This document shows, in pieces, positions 1 to 9,290 of a DNA stretch of 64,000 nucleotides (positions are counted from its first letter, which is position 1; every line of letters starts with the position of its first letter). The notes beneath the pieces are model-generated. The model was not told the origin of the DNA, did no database searches, and worked only from the letters and a program-made list of their open reading frames with translations. This DNA is from Roseiarcus sp963765375 (GTDB lineage: Bacteria; Pseudomonadota; Alphaproteobacteria; Rhizobiales; Beijerinckiaceae). Made by a program: the position numbers and the translations under genes. The stretch is from NCBI GenBank assembly GCA_963765375.1, contig CAVXVZ010000009.1, positions 124,001 through 188,000 of the forward strand, read 5' to 3'.

Positions 1-1
1 G

Positions 2-427
2 ATCGATCTCGAGACTGGGCGGACCAAAATGATCGAGGCCGAGGCCATCGACGCCGCTTCAACGATCAAACTCCTCGCGGGCATCGAGGCGCTCTATTCC
101 ACCACGGCGCTGATCCATGTGTTTCTCGACAATGCGCGCTATCATCACGCCAAGATTGTCCGGAAGTGGCTATCGCAACCCGGACGCAGGATCGCGTTGC
201 ATTTCGTCCCGTCGTACTGCCCGCATCTCAATCCCATCGAGCGGCTGTGGGCGCTGATGCACCAGCATCTCACCCACAACAAGACCTACCCAACGTGTCG
301 GGAATTCGCCGACGCCATTCTCAACTTCCTACGCGACGAAGTCCCGAGGAAATGGGGCGAGTTTTGCAATTCGGTCACTGATAATTTCCGCGTCGTCCTT
401 CCCGCCAATTTTCGGATCTTGGCGTGA
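2..427 (+). CDS. IS630-family transposase, C-terminal part (start outside window)
   Basis: DDE-type transposase of the IS630/Tc1-mariner group. The frame is open to the left window edge, so the N-terminal helix-turn-helix and first catalytic Asp lie outside. Counting from the Met at 29, the second catalytic Asp sits at about residue 34 in LDNARYHH, and the third acidic residue is the Glu of HLNPIERLW near residue 70; both are hallmarks of the DDE_3 domain. The protein ends at the normal family C-terminus. The right end of the element should lie in the 165 bp before the next gene, but I could not pair it with a left end. Confident on family; the partial status comes from the window edge. Confidence 0.85.
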   Translation: MDLETGRTKMIEAEAIDAASTIKLLAGIEALYSTTALIHVFLDNARYHHAKIVRKWLSQPGRRIALHFVPSYCPHLNPIERLWALMHQHLTHNKTYPTCREFADAILNFLRDEVPRKWGEFCNSVTDNFRVVLPANFRILA

Positions 428-592
428 GCGGGGTATAGCGTAAAAAAAGTGTGCGCTGCAACCGCTCGAAGCGCAAAAGACCCTTGCCCTCAATAATGCC
501 CCAATGCCAGACTAGTCCTTGGAACCAAACAACGATCGCAACGTTGATTCCGCGAACGGAACTGGGGGGCTCAAAAAGCGCAGGAGCCTGTC

Positions 593-973
593 ATGTGCGA
601 CTACTCGTTGGAGATGTATGGATCGCGTCCCGCCCGTGAGGGCGAGTTGTACACAACGACGCGTTTCCCTAGCGGTTCGATCGGCTTCGCCTCGGCGGGC
701 GACCCGCGTACCGCGGTTTGCATGCAGTGCGACACGAAGGTGATGCTGACCGATATTCCGGCCGCGTTGCAGACGGCGTTACGCGTCGGGGCGGAGGCGG
801 AAACGATCTTCGCTCAGCGCGAGGCCGGCCTTTATCGCGACGGTCTCAGGTTGGCGGACGGGCGTTTTGTCTCGTTGCAGGATTTGCAGCCTGGCATTCA
901 CGCCTACGTGCCCGCGCTGCTCGAGCGTGATGCGCTGAAGGGCTTGGCGAAGACGCCAGAAGCCGTGGACTAA
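593..973 (+). CDS. conserved hypothetical protein, 126 aa
   Basis: Small soluble protein beginning MCDYSLEMYGSRPAREGE. I recognise this opening from uncharacterised proteins common in Hyphomicrobiales genomes, but no function is known to me. It has no signal peptide or membrane segment. Two close cysteines (CMQCD, about residues 42-45) could bind a metal, which is a guess. The start is supported by an AGGAG motif 7-8 nt upstream. It lies between the IS630 remnant and an IS1380 element with no partner gene, so context gives no clue to its role. Confidence 0.6.
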   Translation: MCDYSLEMYGSRPAREGELYTTTRFPSGSIGFASAGDPRTAVCMQCDTKVMLTDIPAALQTALRVGAEAETIFAQREAGLYRDGLRLADGRFVSLQDLQPGIHAYVPALLERDALKGLAKTPEAVD

Positions 974-1403
974 AACCGACGGCTCGATCCCGTCGGTTGC
1001 CCGACCGCAGTCTTGCGCGCGCTCCTGAGGTGGGCGCTGCGCAAGTCTGCGGCAGGGTTTGGGTGCGCCTGGGATTCGAGCCCTCCGGATCGATCTCTGC
1101 CAAATCATTCCTGCGCTGAGCGTGCGACGCTGAAATATGCGTCCACGCTCATGACGTGCAGAGGGTGAATCAGCCGCCGTCAAATTGGCGGAGCGGCGCG
1201 CGGACTCATCGATCATTTCGCCGCCCAACCCTCCTTGCTCCTGCTGCGCGAATCGCGCGCGAGCGCGGCGAGCGCATTGCGGCTAACGGACTCCCCATCG
1301 CCCCGGCTCAAAACGCGAGCGCCCCCCGCCATCTTGAGATCCTGGGGGTTTTTTGGAGGCTCCGACAAACGCTTCCAGAAAATCGGAAATCGTGGTAAGG
1401 TCT
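974..1403. other. gene-free stretch left of IS1380 copy 1
   Basis: About 430 bp with no convincing coding frame on either strand: the open frames here are arginine-rich shadows. No tRNA fold, terminator or promoter could be supported. It ends at the TTAG target duplication of the IS1380 element. Confidence 0.5.
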
Positions 1404-1407
1404 TTAG

Positions 1408-3050
1408 CCCGCATTTCTCACATTTTATAGCGCATCGGGCTGCCGAATCAGGCAAAAGTTGTTTTGCGATAACGACTTGCGCCGATTTGGAGAGGCCGCC
1501 CGATGCAGACGGAGTGTAGCGCAGAACCAAGTGTTTTTGGACGGGTCGAAGGACGGCCTGTGGTGGCCGAGTTCGATGGCGGGGCGCTGACGTCCGACGC
1601 GGGCGGGCTGCTGCTGGGCGCCGCCGATCGGGGTCTGGGGCTGGTTGGACGGCTCGCGGGATGTTTCCGCGACGCGCGAGACCCGAGGTTCGTCGAGCAC
1701 TCGGTCGCTACGCTCGTCGGGCAGCGCGTGTTCGGCATCGCGCTCGGCTACGAAGACCTGAACGATCACGATGAGCTTCGCCACGACCCGCTGATGGCGG
1801 TGCTGGCCGGCAAGCTCGAGGCTTGGCGCGGCGACTGCGCGCCCGTGGCTGGCAAATCGACGCTCAACCGGCTCGAACTGTCGCGCGAAATCGCCACGCG
1901 CTACCACAAGATCAGCCACGATCCGGCGGCGATCGAGGCCCTGTTCGTCGACCTCTTCCTCGAGGCGCACGCAAAGGCGCCCAAAGAGATCATTCTCGAC
2001 CTCGACGCGACCGACGACCCTCTGCACGGCCATCAGGAAGGCCGGTTCTTTCACGGCTATTACGATTGCTACTGCTATCTGCCGCTCTATGTGTTCTGCG
2101 GCCGGCATCTTCTGGCGGCCAAGCTGAGGCCGTCGAACATCGACGGCAGCGCCGGAGCGAAGGAGGAGATCGCGCGGATCGTCGGCCAGATCCGAGCGCG
2201 CTGGCCCGGGACGCGCATTCTCTTGCGTGCCGATTCCGGTTTCGCCCGCGAGGCGCTGATGGCCTGGTGCGAACAGAACCGGGTCGACTTCGTTTTCGGC
2301 CTCGCCCGCAACGCGCGGCTCGTCGATGAAATCTACGTCGAACTGCTGCAGGCCGAGGCGGAGGCGTCCTCGACCGGCAAGCCCGCCCGCCGCTTCAAGG
2401 ACTTTCGCTACGCGACCCTCGACAGTTGGTCGCGCCGGCGTCGGGTAATCGGCAAGGCGGAATGGACCGAGGGCGAGGCCAACCCGCGTTTCATCGTCAC
2501 CTCGCTGCGCAAGGCCGGAACGAACGGCCGCTTTCTCTACGAGAAAGTCTACTGCGCCCGCGGCGAGATGGAAAACCGGATCAAGGAATGCCAAGGCGAC
2601 CTGTTCGCCGATCGGACCTCGACAGCGACCATGCGCGCCAACCAACTCAGGCTCTGGCTCGCCTCGTTCGCCTATGTTCTCCTGTGCGCGGTCAGGCGCA
2701 TCGGCCTCGCGCACACGCAGTTCGCGCAGGCCACTTGCGGCACGATCCGGCTCAAGCTCCTCAAGCTCGCCGGCCTCGTCCGCATCAGCGCGCGGCGCAT
2801 CAAATTCGCCCTCGCCACGGCCTGTCCCTACGCCGACGAATGGCGCCTCGCCGCCGCCCGCCTCGCCTGAGGCGTCGCTGCGACGCCGACAAATCGCGGC
2901 AATCCACCCCAAGGACCACAGGAGAACCGAAACAATCCGACCCGACCCGATCCGCGCAAACGGCGACACGGCGACGTTCGTCCATCACACAGACGAGACT
3001 TGATTATCCTCAGGACGTCAGCCGTCGACCCGGCCTATGAGAAATGCGGG
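1408..3050 (+). mobile_element. IS1380-family insertion sequence, copy 1 (complete)
   Basis: Complete element of 1643 bp. The ends form a perfect 13-bp inverted repeat (CCCGCATTTCTCA at 1408-1420 and its complement at 3038-3050), flanked by a 4-bp direct repeat TTAG at 1404-1407 and 3051-3054, which reads as the target duplication. It contains one transposase gene on the plus strand. The related copy at 50518-52186 has the same end sequence, supporting the boundaries. It sits between genes and appears to interrupt none. Confidence 0.92.
1503..2870 (+). CDS. IS1380-family transposase, copy 1
   Basis: DDE transposase of 455 aa, full length for the family. Visible elements are the N-terminal SDAGGLLLG block (about residue 30), the first catalytic Asp in LDLDATDDPLHG (about 160), the second in LRADSGFARE (about 243) and the Glu-containing ARGEMENRIKEC block (about 355). 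All three acidic positions are intact, so this copy could be active. The ATG at 1503 follows a GGAGAGG-like stretch and matches the start of the second copy (50611). The protein is very similar to that copy along its whole length. Confidence 0.93.
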   Translation: MQTECSAEPSVFGRVEGRPVVAEFDGGALTSDAGGLLLGAADRGLGLVGRLAGCFRDARDPRFVEHSVATLVGQRVFGIALGYEDLNDHDELRHDPLMAVLAGKLEAWRGDCAPVAGKSTLNRLELSREIATRYHKISHDPAAIEALFVDLFLEAHAKAPKEIILDLDATDDPLHGHQEGRFFHGYYDCYCYLPLYVFCGRHLLAAKLRPSNIDGSAGAKEEIARIVGQIRARWPGTRILLRADSGFAREALMAWCEQNRVDFVFGLARNARLVDEIYVELLQAEAEASSTGKPARRFKDFRYATLDSWSRRRRVIGKAEWTEGEANPRFIVTSLRKAGTNGRFLYEKVYCARGEMENRIKECQGDLFADRTSTATMRANQLRLWLASFAYVLLCAVRRIGLAHTQFAQATCGTIRLKLLKLAGLVRISARRIKFALATACPYADEWRLAAARLA

Positions 3051-3177
3051 TTAGCTGTGACCGCCGTAGATCCACACCCCGCGTTCGATGATGGCGACTG
3101 CCGAACAGCGCCCAATCATACACTTGGATTTGTTATATAATTTACCAGGGCCAAAAAGGAAACAGTGACCGGGAGTC

Positions 3178-3290
3178 AGCGCAACCCTTTGAAAACGCTC
3201 ATTTCCGCCAAGGGTATCCAAGGAAAATGCAGCCTTTTTCTTTGCTATCCTTTGCTTGCCTTTGGCCGGATTTTGCAGGATTTGGCTAAA
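3178..3290 (+). repeat. interspersed intergenic repeat, copy A
   Basis: Contains CAACCCTTTGAAAACGCTCA followed after a short spacer by GGTATCCAAGGA, then an imperfect run of short units resembling GGATTTTGC/GGATTTGGC to about 3290. The minus strand at 48018-48078 matches the first part closely in the same order, and part of it occurs on the minus strand at 14911-14940. All three copies lie just beyond gene 3' ends or between genes. Function unknown. Confidence 0.55.
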
Positions 3291-3299
3291 TTTGGCTCG

Positions 3300-4307
3300 C
3301 TACCCGCCAATGCGGGAGATGATGTCGCGCAGCGGCGTGCCGCCAAAGGCCGAGGTGACGAAGTCGTCGTGGTCGACCGACCCCGCGTCGACGAAGGCGA
3401 CGACGCCCGGGGTTAGCGACGCCGGCAGGCCGCTCACGGTCGCTATCCCATCGGCCTCGAGCTCGGCGCGGATCGCTTCGTTGCCCGCGCGCGTGGAGGT
3501 CGAGTAGGCGCTGACGAAAAAGCCGTTGCGCCCCGGCCCCTCGGCCCACCGGGCGAACTTGTCGCGCTCGCCATAGAGCGCGTCGAGCAGCACCACGCCG
3601 CGGATGCGGCCCTGATCGCCGCCGACGGCGAGCGAATAGGCCGCCGGCAAATATCCGCCGCTATAGGCGACGATGACCACCGGCATGCGGCGGAACGCGC
3701 CGTGCGCGTTGGGATAGAGCTGGCCGAGCTTGGTCTCCGCTTCGCTGAGAAAGGCGGCGAACCCGTCCGGCGACCAGAACCGCCCGGCGCTCGAATCCTG
3801 CGCGTCGACCGCGAGCTGCGGCGCCACCAGCACCGCATTGAGGCCCGAATCGGCAAGCTGGCGCACGATCTGCTGCCGGGCGATGACGTCGCGCGACAAC
3901 GTCGCCATGTTGCCGTGGAAGAAGACGACGATCACCCCCGGCCGGGCGGGATCGAAGGACTGCGGCGCCGCGAGCAGCACGCTGCGGTCGCTGTAGGTTT
4001 GGTCCTCCCAATGGATCCCTCCCCGCGGGGAGGAATGGCCCAGCCGGCCGTTGTCGTCGACGTCCAGGAACGGCCGGCTCTTGCCCGTCTCCTCATAGTT
4101 CGGGATCAAACCATGATAGGGGAAGGCCGAGTTCTCGAACGAGGCGAGTGCTACATTGGCGCCGTCGATCGAGGTCACGCCGGTCGAGAGGCTATGGCCG
4201 GGCGCGCCGGCCGAGGGCGCGGTCGGACCGGCGCAGTCGGCCGCGAGGAGGGCGGCGCCAAGCGCCAGGCCCACCGATTGCGTCCGCCCGAAAAGACGAC
4301 CCTGCAT
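3300..4307 (-). CDS. alpha/beta hydrolase-like protein, exported
   Basis: 335 aa. The first 25 residues form a signal-peptide-like stretch (QSVGLALGAALLAADCAG), so the protein is probably exported. The Cys is preceded by Asp, so it is a poor lipobox. The FFHGN motif (about residue 130) is the usual oxyanion-side strand, and VAYSGGYLP (about 215) is the nucleophile elbow with Ser in an A-x-S-x-G variant. A late His (SVDHDDF, about 313) and an Asp could complete the triad. The fold is confident; the substrate is unknown. The gene is monocistronic on the minus strand and ends beside repeat copy A. Confidence 0.72.
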   Translation of the reverse strand: MQGRLFGRTQSVGLALGAALLAADCAGPTAPSAGAPGHSLSTGVTSIDGANVALASFENSAFPYHGLIPNYEETGKSRPFLDVDDNGRLGHSSPRGGIHWEDQTYSDRSVLLAAPQSFDPARPGVIVVFFHGNMATLSRDVIARQQIVRQLADSGLNAVLVAPQLAVDAQDSSAGRFWSPDGFAAFLSEAETKLGQLYPNAHGAFRRMPVVIVAYSGGYLPAAYSLAVGGDQGRIRGVVLLDALYGERDKFARWAEGPGRNGFFVSAYSTSTRAGNEAIRAELEADGIATVSGLPASLTPGVVAFVDAGSVDHDDFVTSAFGGTPLRDIISRIGG

Positions 4308-4477
4308 GGCCTGATCCTTAACAATCCGTTGCCGGCGCCAAAAGACCTTTTCAAAGCCGGCTTACAAAATCGTGAAGACCGCAGTCTGTTGAAGGCTTCG
4401 CCGAGCCGGCCAGACCGCCGATGCCGGTGGCGGCGCTGCCGCCCGAATGCCGAAAGATCGTCCTGGAGAAATGAAGA

Positions 4478-5002
4478 TCAGACGCCCTCGACGCCGCCGC
4501 CCGAGCCGCGCGTCTGGTGGCTGAATCGGTCGGCGAGCGCCAGAAACAGGGTCGAGACGACAAAAGTGAGGTGAATTCCCGCCAGCCAATACAGCTCGCG
4601 ATCGCTGTGGTTTGCGAGATCCATGAAGCCCTCGAGCAGTTTGATCGCCGAAATGGCGACGATCGAGGCCATCAGCTTCAGTTTGAGTTCGCTAAAGTCG
4701 ATCGCCGCGATCCAGTGCGGCCTTCCGTCGCCTTCTTGCTGGACGACGGGCGCAACAAAATTGGAGTAGCCGGAGAGAAATACGATCACCACGAGCGAAG
4801 CCGTCAGCGTCAGGTCGACTATAGCCAAATCCGACAGAAGGACCTCTTCGTCGCTCATCGAAGGGAGTTGAGTCAGGAGCTGGTAGAGATGCAGGCCAGC
4901 CTTGCCGATCAAGGCGACGAGGCTGATCGCAAGCGCCAGATAGAGCGGCGCCAGGAGAAACCGGCCCGCAAACAGCAAGCGCTCAAACGCATCTTTGATC
5001 AT
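4478..5002 (-). CDS. UPF0114 (YqhA-type) inner-membrane protein
   Basis: About 174 aa from the internal ATG at 5002 (MIKDAFERLLFAGR). I prefer this over the ATG at 5047 because GAGGGA sits 4-5 nt upstream and the family begins this way. At least three hydrophobic helices are clear: LLAPLYLALAISLVALIG, the LTLTASLVVIVFLSGYSNF region, and two near the C-terminus. The SGYSNFV and DFSELKLKLMASI blocks are typical of UPF0114. The role is unknown in the family. It is transcribed away from its neighbours and no partner is apparent. Confidence 0.82.
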   Translation of the reverse strand: MIKDAFERLLFAGRFLLAPLYLALAISLVALIGKAGLHLYQLLTQLPSMSDEEVLLSDLAIVDLTLTASLVVIVFLSGYSNFVAPVVQQEGDGRPHWIAAIDFSELKLKLMASIVAISAIKLLEGFMDLANHSDRELYWLAGIHLTFVVSTLFLALADRFSHQTRGSGGGVEGV

Positions 5003-5140
5003 CGATCCCTCGAGGTTCCAGAGATCGTCAAGCGATAATCGCTGCACCGAACTCGTCTCAGAGCGCGTTCATTTAGGTTGAATGTCGGAAGTCACGCAAG
5101 CCGCAGGGCTGCCCGACGGCCGCGCGGATCGCGAGAACGT

Positions 5141-6020
5141 TCAGGCGGCGTGAAGCACGCGTCCGGCGACCGCGTCGAGCTTTTTCACAACTTCCGGGTC
5201 CCGATACGGGGGTTGAGTAATGATGGCGAACTCGAGCGAGCGGTCCGATCCGATCGGACAGGCCTCGTGATCGGCCGGAAAGTCGCGCAGGGTGCGCGCG
5301 ACGACCGCGCTCGCCCGATCCGCGTTGTCGGCCATGACCTTGATCACCGCGGCGACGTCGACTGCGCCATGCTCTTCGTACCAGCAGTCATAGTCGGTGA
5401 CCATGGCGACCGTCGCGTAGGAGATTTCCGCTTCGCGCGCCAATTTCGCCTCGGTCGCCCCGGTCATGCCAATGACATCGGCGCCGCCCGCCTGGAAGCC
5501 GAGCGACTCGGCGAGCGATGAAAACTGTGGACCTTCGATGCAGACGTAAGTGCCGCCTTCGCGGCAGGGGACGTTCTCAGCTTGAGTCGCTGCGACGAGG
5601 CGGCGGCGCAGCAGCGGAGCGATCGGATGCGCCATCGAGACATGGGCGACGCAGCCGTCGCCGAAGAAACTCGTCTGTCGCCGATAGGTGCGGTCCTCGA
5701 ACTGATCGATCATCACGAACATGCCGGGATAGAGCTCCCGGTGGAACGATCCGCAGGCGGAAAGGGCGATGATGTCGGTGACGCCGACCCGCTTCAATGC
5801 GTCGATGTTGGCGCGATAATTGATTGTCGAAGGCGAGAAACGATGGCCGCGGCCGTGGCGGGCGAGGAACACCGCCTGCGTCTGCCCCATGCGTCCGAAG
5901 CGCAGCGAGTTCGGAAGGATCGCCCCACGGCGTCGCGATTTGCTCTTCCCGCAGATCGGTCAGGCCAGGAAGATGATAGACGCCCGAGCCTCCGATCACT
6001 CCGACGATTGCCTTGGCCAT
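5141..6020 (-). pseudogene. mtnP: S-methyl-5'-thioadenosine phosphorylase, one-base frameshift
   Basis: The frame from 6020 starts MAKAIVGVIGGSGVYHLPG and runs to GDPSE. Homology then continues one frame over as LRFGRMGQTQAVFLARHGRG and runs to the normal C-terminus at 5141. The junction on the plus strand is about 5907-5915, where one extra base (or two missing) separates the halves. Otherwise every family block is present: the phosphate-binding GGSGVY, ARHGRGH, the ACGSFHRELYPG segment and IGMTGATEAKLAREAEI. The enzyme cleaves methylthioadenosine to adenine and methylthioribose-1-phosphate in methionine salvage. It follows petC on the same strand, a common arrangement in related genomes. 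The lesion may be an assembly error. Confidence 0.8.
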
Positions 6021-6148
6021 GGGCCACCCCTTTATCGCCGAGCCGCGTTATTCCTGAGCGAGCCGCCGCCGCGCCGTGGCATCGAATGGCGACCTGCGCC
6101 GAACCGGCCCTGAATTGCGCCGCGGTCAGAGCCAAAGCGTGGCGGCCC

Positions 6149-6979
6149 CTAGTGCACCCACTCCCAGATCCGCTTCTTGGTGAAGTAAAGCAGCGTCGCC
6201 AACACCAAAAGGAAGATCATCACCCGAAGGCCGATTCTCTTGCGCTCGACAAGGTTGGGTTCTGCCGCCCAGCTCAGAAACGCTGCAACGTCCTTGGCGT
6301 AATTATCCAAGGTCGGGGGTGTGCCGTCCTTGTAGTCGACCGCGCCGTTGGTGATCGGTTGCGGCATCGCTATCTTGTGCCCGGGGTAGTATAGGTTCCA
6401 TTGCGGGTCGTCGGGCTTCGTATAACCGGTCAGGATCGCGTGAATGTAATCGGCGCCCATCTCTTGATATTCCAGGCCCGGCAGCGCGTCGAAGACGAAC
6501 CATGGAAAACCACGCTCGTATTTCAACGCCTTGGCGAGAAGCGCCATGTCCGGAGGCGCCTTGCCGAGCGCAGCGGCGGCGGCCTGATCGTTCGGATAGG
6601 CTTCCGGACGAGGGATGATATCGGCGGGCGTCCCGGGACGCTTGAAGATTTCGCCTTTGTCGTTGGGCTCAGCGTTGGTGACTTGGTAAGTAGCGGCGAG
6701 CGTCTTGACCTGATCTTCGCTGAAGCCCGGACCGTCAGGATCGGCGAGGGCGCGGAAGGGAATGCTGAGCGCGTGACAGGTGCTGCAGACCTCCTTGTAC
6801 ACCTGGAATCCGCGCTGGAGCTGCGCCTTGTCGTAAATCCCGAACATGCCGGAGAAGGACCATTCCTGACGCGGCGGGTTTGGTTGGTCGGCCTCCTCCT
6901 GCGCGAGCGCCGCAGGCCCGCTCGCCCCGACGAGCGCCATAGCCGCGAAGGCGAAGGCCGAGAACTTGACACGGATCAT
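6149..6979 (-). CDS. petC: cytochrome c1 of the cytochrome bc1 complex
   Basis: 276 aa from ATG 6979 (MIRVKFSAFAF), chosen because an AGGA ribosome site lies 9 nt upstream and a signal peptide (cleaving near PAALAQ, residue 27) follows at once. The frame stays open upstream only as an antisense-like extension. Haem c is bound by CSTCH (residues 65-69), and the axial Met is probably in IAMPQPIT. The single C-terminal anchor is VMIFLLVLATLLYF followed by basic residues. The protein carries electrons from the Rieske centre to a soluble or membrane cytochrome c on the periplasmic side. It lies 29 bp after petB and is certainly co-transcribed. Confidence 0.95.
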   Translation of the reverse strand: MIRVKFSAFAFAAMALVGASGPAALAQEEADQPNPPRQEWSFSGMFGIYDKAQLQRGFQVYKEVCSTCHALSIPFRALADPDGPGFSEDQVKTLAATYQVTNAEPNDKGEIFKRPGTPADIIPRPEAYPNDQAAAAALGKAPPDMALLAKALKYERGFPWFVFDALPGLEYQEMGADYIHAILTGYTKPDDPQWNLYYPGHKIAMPQPITNGAVDYKDGTPPTLDNYAKDVAAFLSWAAEPNLVERKRIGLRVMIFLLVLATLLYFTKKRIWEWVH

Positions 6980-7008
6980 GGTTGGAATTCCTCGGGAGCG
7001 GTCGCGCA

Positions 7009-8262
7009 TCAGCCGGCGGCGACCGCCGCAGTCTTCGTCTTCGCCAGTACCGCGTCGGCGATCGACGTCGGGATCGGCTTCGTCTTCTCCGTAAAGCTCA
7101 GAACAGGCATGATGATGAGGAAGAAAGCGAAATAGCCGAAAGTGAAAATGCGCGCGATCAACGCGAGCCCCTCCGTCGGCTCTTGCGAACCGAGATAGCC
7201 GAGACCGATGCAGATCAGCGCAAACACCCAAAAGAAAAAGCGGTAAGCGGGCCGGTACTTCGCGGACTTGACCGGCGACCGGTCGAGCCATGGGATGAAG
7301 GCAAGCACCACGATCGCGGAGAACAGCACGATCACGCCCATGAGTTTGTTCGGGATTGCGCGCAGCATTGCGTAGAATGGCAGCAAGTACCATTCAGGCA
7401 CGACGTGCGCCGGCGTCGCCAGCGGATTGGCGATATTCGAATTGTCCGCATCGAGGAGATAGTTGGGAATATAGAAGACGAGCCAGGCGTAAAGGATCAG
7501 AAAGACCGAGAGGCCCAACACGTCCTTAATCGTCGCATAAGGGGTGAAGGCGACCGTGTCGCGCTGCACGTCTTTCACTTCCACGCCGTCAGGGTTGTTC
7601 TGCCCGGCGACGTGCAGAGCCCAGACATGGAGCCCCACGAAAGCGGCGATGATGAACGGCAGAAGATAATGGAGCGAAAAGAATCGATTCAGCGTTGGCC
7701 CGCCGACCGCAAATCCGCCCCATAGCCAGTGGGCGATCGAGTTTCCCACCCAAGGGATCGCCGAAGTGAGGTTGGTGATGACGGTCGCGCCCGCCAAGCT
7801 CATCGAACCCCAGGGCAAAACGTAACCCATGAATGCCGTCGCCATCATCAGGAAGTAGATGATGACGCCGATAATCCACAGCACCTCGCGCGGCGGCTTG
7901 AAGGACCCGTAGTAGAGGCCGCGAAACATATGGATATAACCGGCGAGGAAGAAGAGCGACGCGCCGTTCGAATGCATATAGCGGATCATCCAGCCGTAGT
8001 TGACGTCGCGCATGATTCTGTCGTTGACCGACGAGAACGCCTCGGTCGCGGATGGGACGTAATGCATCGCGAGAACAACGCCAGTGACGATCTGTGCGAC
8101 GAGCATGAAGGATAGAATCGCGCCGAACGTCCACATGTAGTTCAGGTTGCGTGGGACCGGATAGGCTATAAACGAGGAATGAACCAAGCCCATCAGGGGA
8201 AGACGCGATTCGAACCAGCGCCCGATTGCGCTTTTGGGAACGTAAGTCGAGGGGCCGCTCAT
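7009..8262 (-). CDS. petB: cytochrome b of the cytochrome bc1 complex
   Basis: 417 aa, the normal length for a one-piece bacterial cytochrome b. Eight hydrophobic helices are readable. Haem-ligand histidines occur in the NGASLFFLAGYIHMFRG and LLPFIIAAFVGLHVWALH regions. The Qo-site PEWY motif is present in VVPEWYLLPFYAMLR. The protein oxidises ubiquinol and cycles protons in the inner membrane. petC follows 29 bp downstream. The usual upstream partner petA (Rieske protein) is absent: the next gene upstream is the divergent trmL after a 474-bp gap. Confidence 0.96.
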   Translation of the reverse strand: MSGPSTYVPKSAIGRWFESRLPLMGLVHSSFIAYPVPRNLNYMWTFGAILSFMLVAQIVTGVVLAMHYVPSATEAFSSVNDRIMRDVNYGWMIRYMHSNGASLFFLAGYIHMFRGLYYGSFKPPREVLWIIGVIIYFLMMATAFMGYVLPWGSMSLAGATVITNLTSAIPWVGNSIAHWLWGGFAVGGPTLNRFFSLHYLLPFIIAAFVGLHVWALHVAGQNNPDGVEVKDVQRDTVAFTPYATIKDVLGLSVFLILYAWLVFYIPNYLLDADNSNIANPLATPAHVVPEWYLLPFYAMLRAIPNKLMGVIVLFSAIVVLAFIPWLDRSPVKSAKYRPAYRFFFWVFALICIGLGYLGSQEPTEGLALIARIFTFGYFAFFLIIMPVLSFTEKTKPIPTSIADAVLAKTKTAAVAAG

Positions 8263-8736
8263 GTCATGGGTCTCTGATTGTCGTTAGGGCTAAGAACTGG
8301 CGTATCGGGGGTCGATGGGCGAGGCCGGGCGATCTTCAGCTTCCCCCAAGTCGCGAATGATCGCAGGGCCGACGCGCCGCCCGGCAACCTCAACCGTGGC
8401 GGCAGCAATCGGATCGGCAAACAAGCTGCCCGGGCAAGTTGGTCCATCGATGGTCGCAGCGCTAGTCAAATCAACCCTCAATGTTCGTCCCGGCGCGGCG
8501 CCCACGGGCTTCAGGCGATTTCGGGCTGTCTATCCGGCAACGGCCCCCACATTGCAACCGGCACGTTTCCGGCGTTGTCGTCGATCATTGCGCCTCGGCG
8601 CAGGTCAACGTTCGACGCGGTTTTTCGCATTGATCGAATTGGATGTCCATAGGCGAGAGCGACGCGGGCGCACCGGTTTGAGACGCTCGACGCGGCCCTT
8701 TCGTTTTTTGCCGCGCGCTTGTAATTGCGAGGCGCC
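8263..8736. other. gap between petB and trmL, no petA found
   Basis: About 470 bp where related genomes carry petA. I looked on the minus strand for the Rieske cluster motifs CTHLGC and CPCHGS and found neither. The open frames here have no recognisable homology. The stretch should hold the divergent promoters for petBC and trmL, but I see no clear -35/-10 pair. Confidence 0.6.
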
Positions 8737-9234
8737 ATGGCCGAGTCGCCCGCGCCGCTCCTGCTCGCGATGTTTGAGCCCGATATCGCCCAAAACGCGG
8801 GCGCGATGATGCGCACCTGCGCTTGTCTTGGCGTCGATGCGGCCATCATCGAGCCGGCAGGATTTCGAATCAATGACAGCCGCTTCCGGCGCGGTGGGAT
8901 GGATTATCTCGACGCCTTGACGCTCAAGACTCACGACTCCTGGGCTGAGTTCGCGGCCTGGCGCGCGTCCAACCAGCGCCGCCTCGTGCTATTGACCACG
9001 AAGGGCGAAACCTGTCTTTGGGATTTCGCCTTTCGTGAAGGGGATATCATTCTCGTGGGACGTGAGTCGGCTGGAGTTCCCGAGGCCGTGAGCGGGTCGG
9101 CTGACAGCCGGCTCGTCATCCCTATTCGGCCTTGGCTGCGCTCCCTCAACGTAGGCGTCGCCGCGACAATCGCGGTCACGGAAGCTTTACGCCAGCTTGA
9201 TCGCCTGCCCTCGATGATCGAGCGGAAGCGGTGA
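8737..9234 (+). CDS. trmL: tRNA (cytidine(34)-2'-O)-methyltransferase, SPOUT family
   Basis: 165 aa from ATG 8737, preceded by GAGG. A TTG four codons earlier is a less likely start. It is a compact single-domain SPOUT methyltransferase. Motif 1 is the N-terminal LFEPDIAQNAGAMMRTCACLG, motif 2 is ILVGRESAGVPEAV (about residue 105) and motif 3 is IRPWLRSLNVGVAATIAVTEALRQ (about 130), which form the knot and AdoMet pocket. It methylates the wobble ribose of leucine tRNAs in the cytoplasm. The gene is divergent from petBC, as in related genomes. Confidence 0.9.
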   Translation: MAESPAPLLLAMFEPDIAQNAGAMMRTCACLGVDAAIIEPAGFRINDSRFRRGGMDYLDALTLKTHDSWAEFAAWRASNQRRLVLLTTKGETCLWDFAFREGDIILVGRESAGVPEAVSGSADSRLVIPIRPWLRSLNVGVAATIAVTEALRQLDRLPSMIERKR

Positions 9235-9290
9235 GGCGTGACAACGATGGTCAAATCAGCGATTGTCGTCCCGGTGCGCTGGAGGAAACG

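Noticed and set aside
1055..1100. Possible tRNA T-arm (GGATTCGAGCCC)
   Set aside because: No matching acceptor, D or anticodon arms could be folded around it.
1425..2969. Minus-strand frame of 514 codons opposite the IS1380 transposase
   Set aside because: Exact antisense of a conserved transposase gene; arginine/glutamate-rich shadow typical of high-GC DNA. The same applies to 50578-51222 and 51247-52104.
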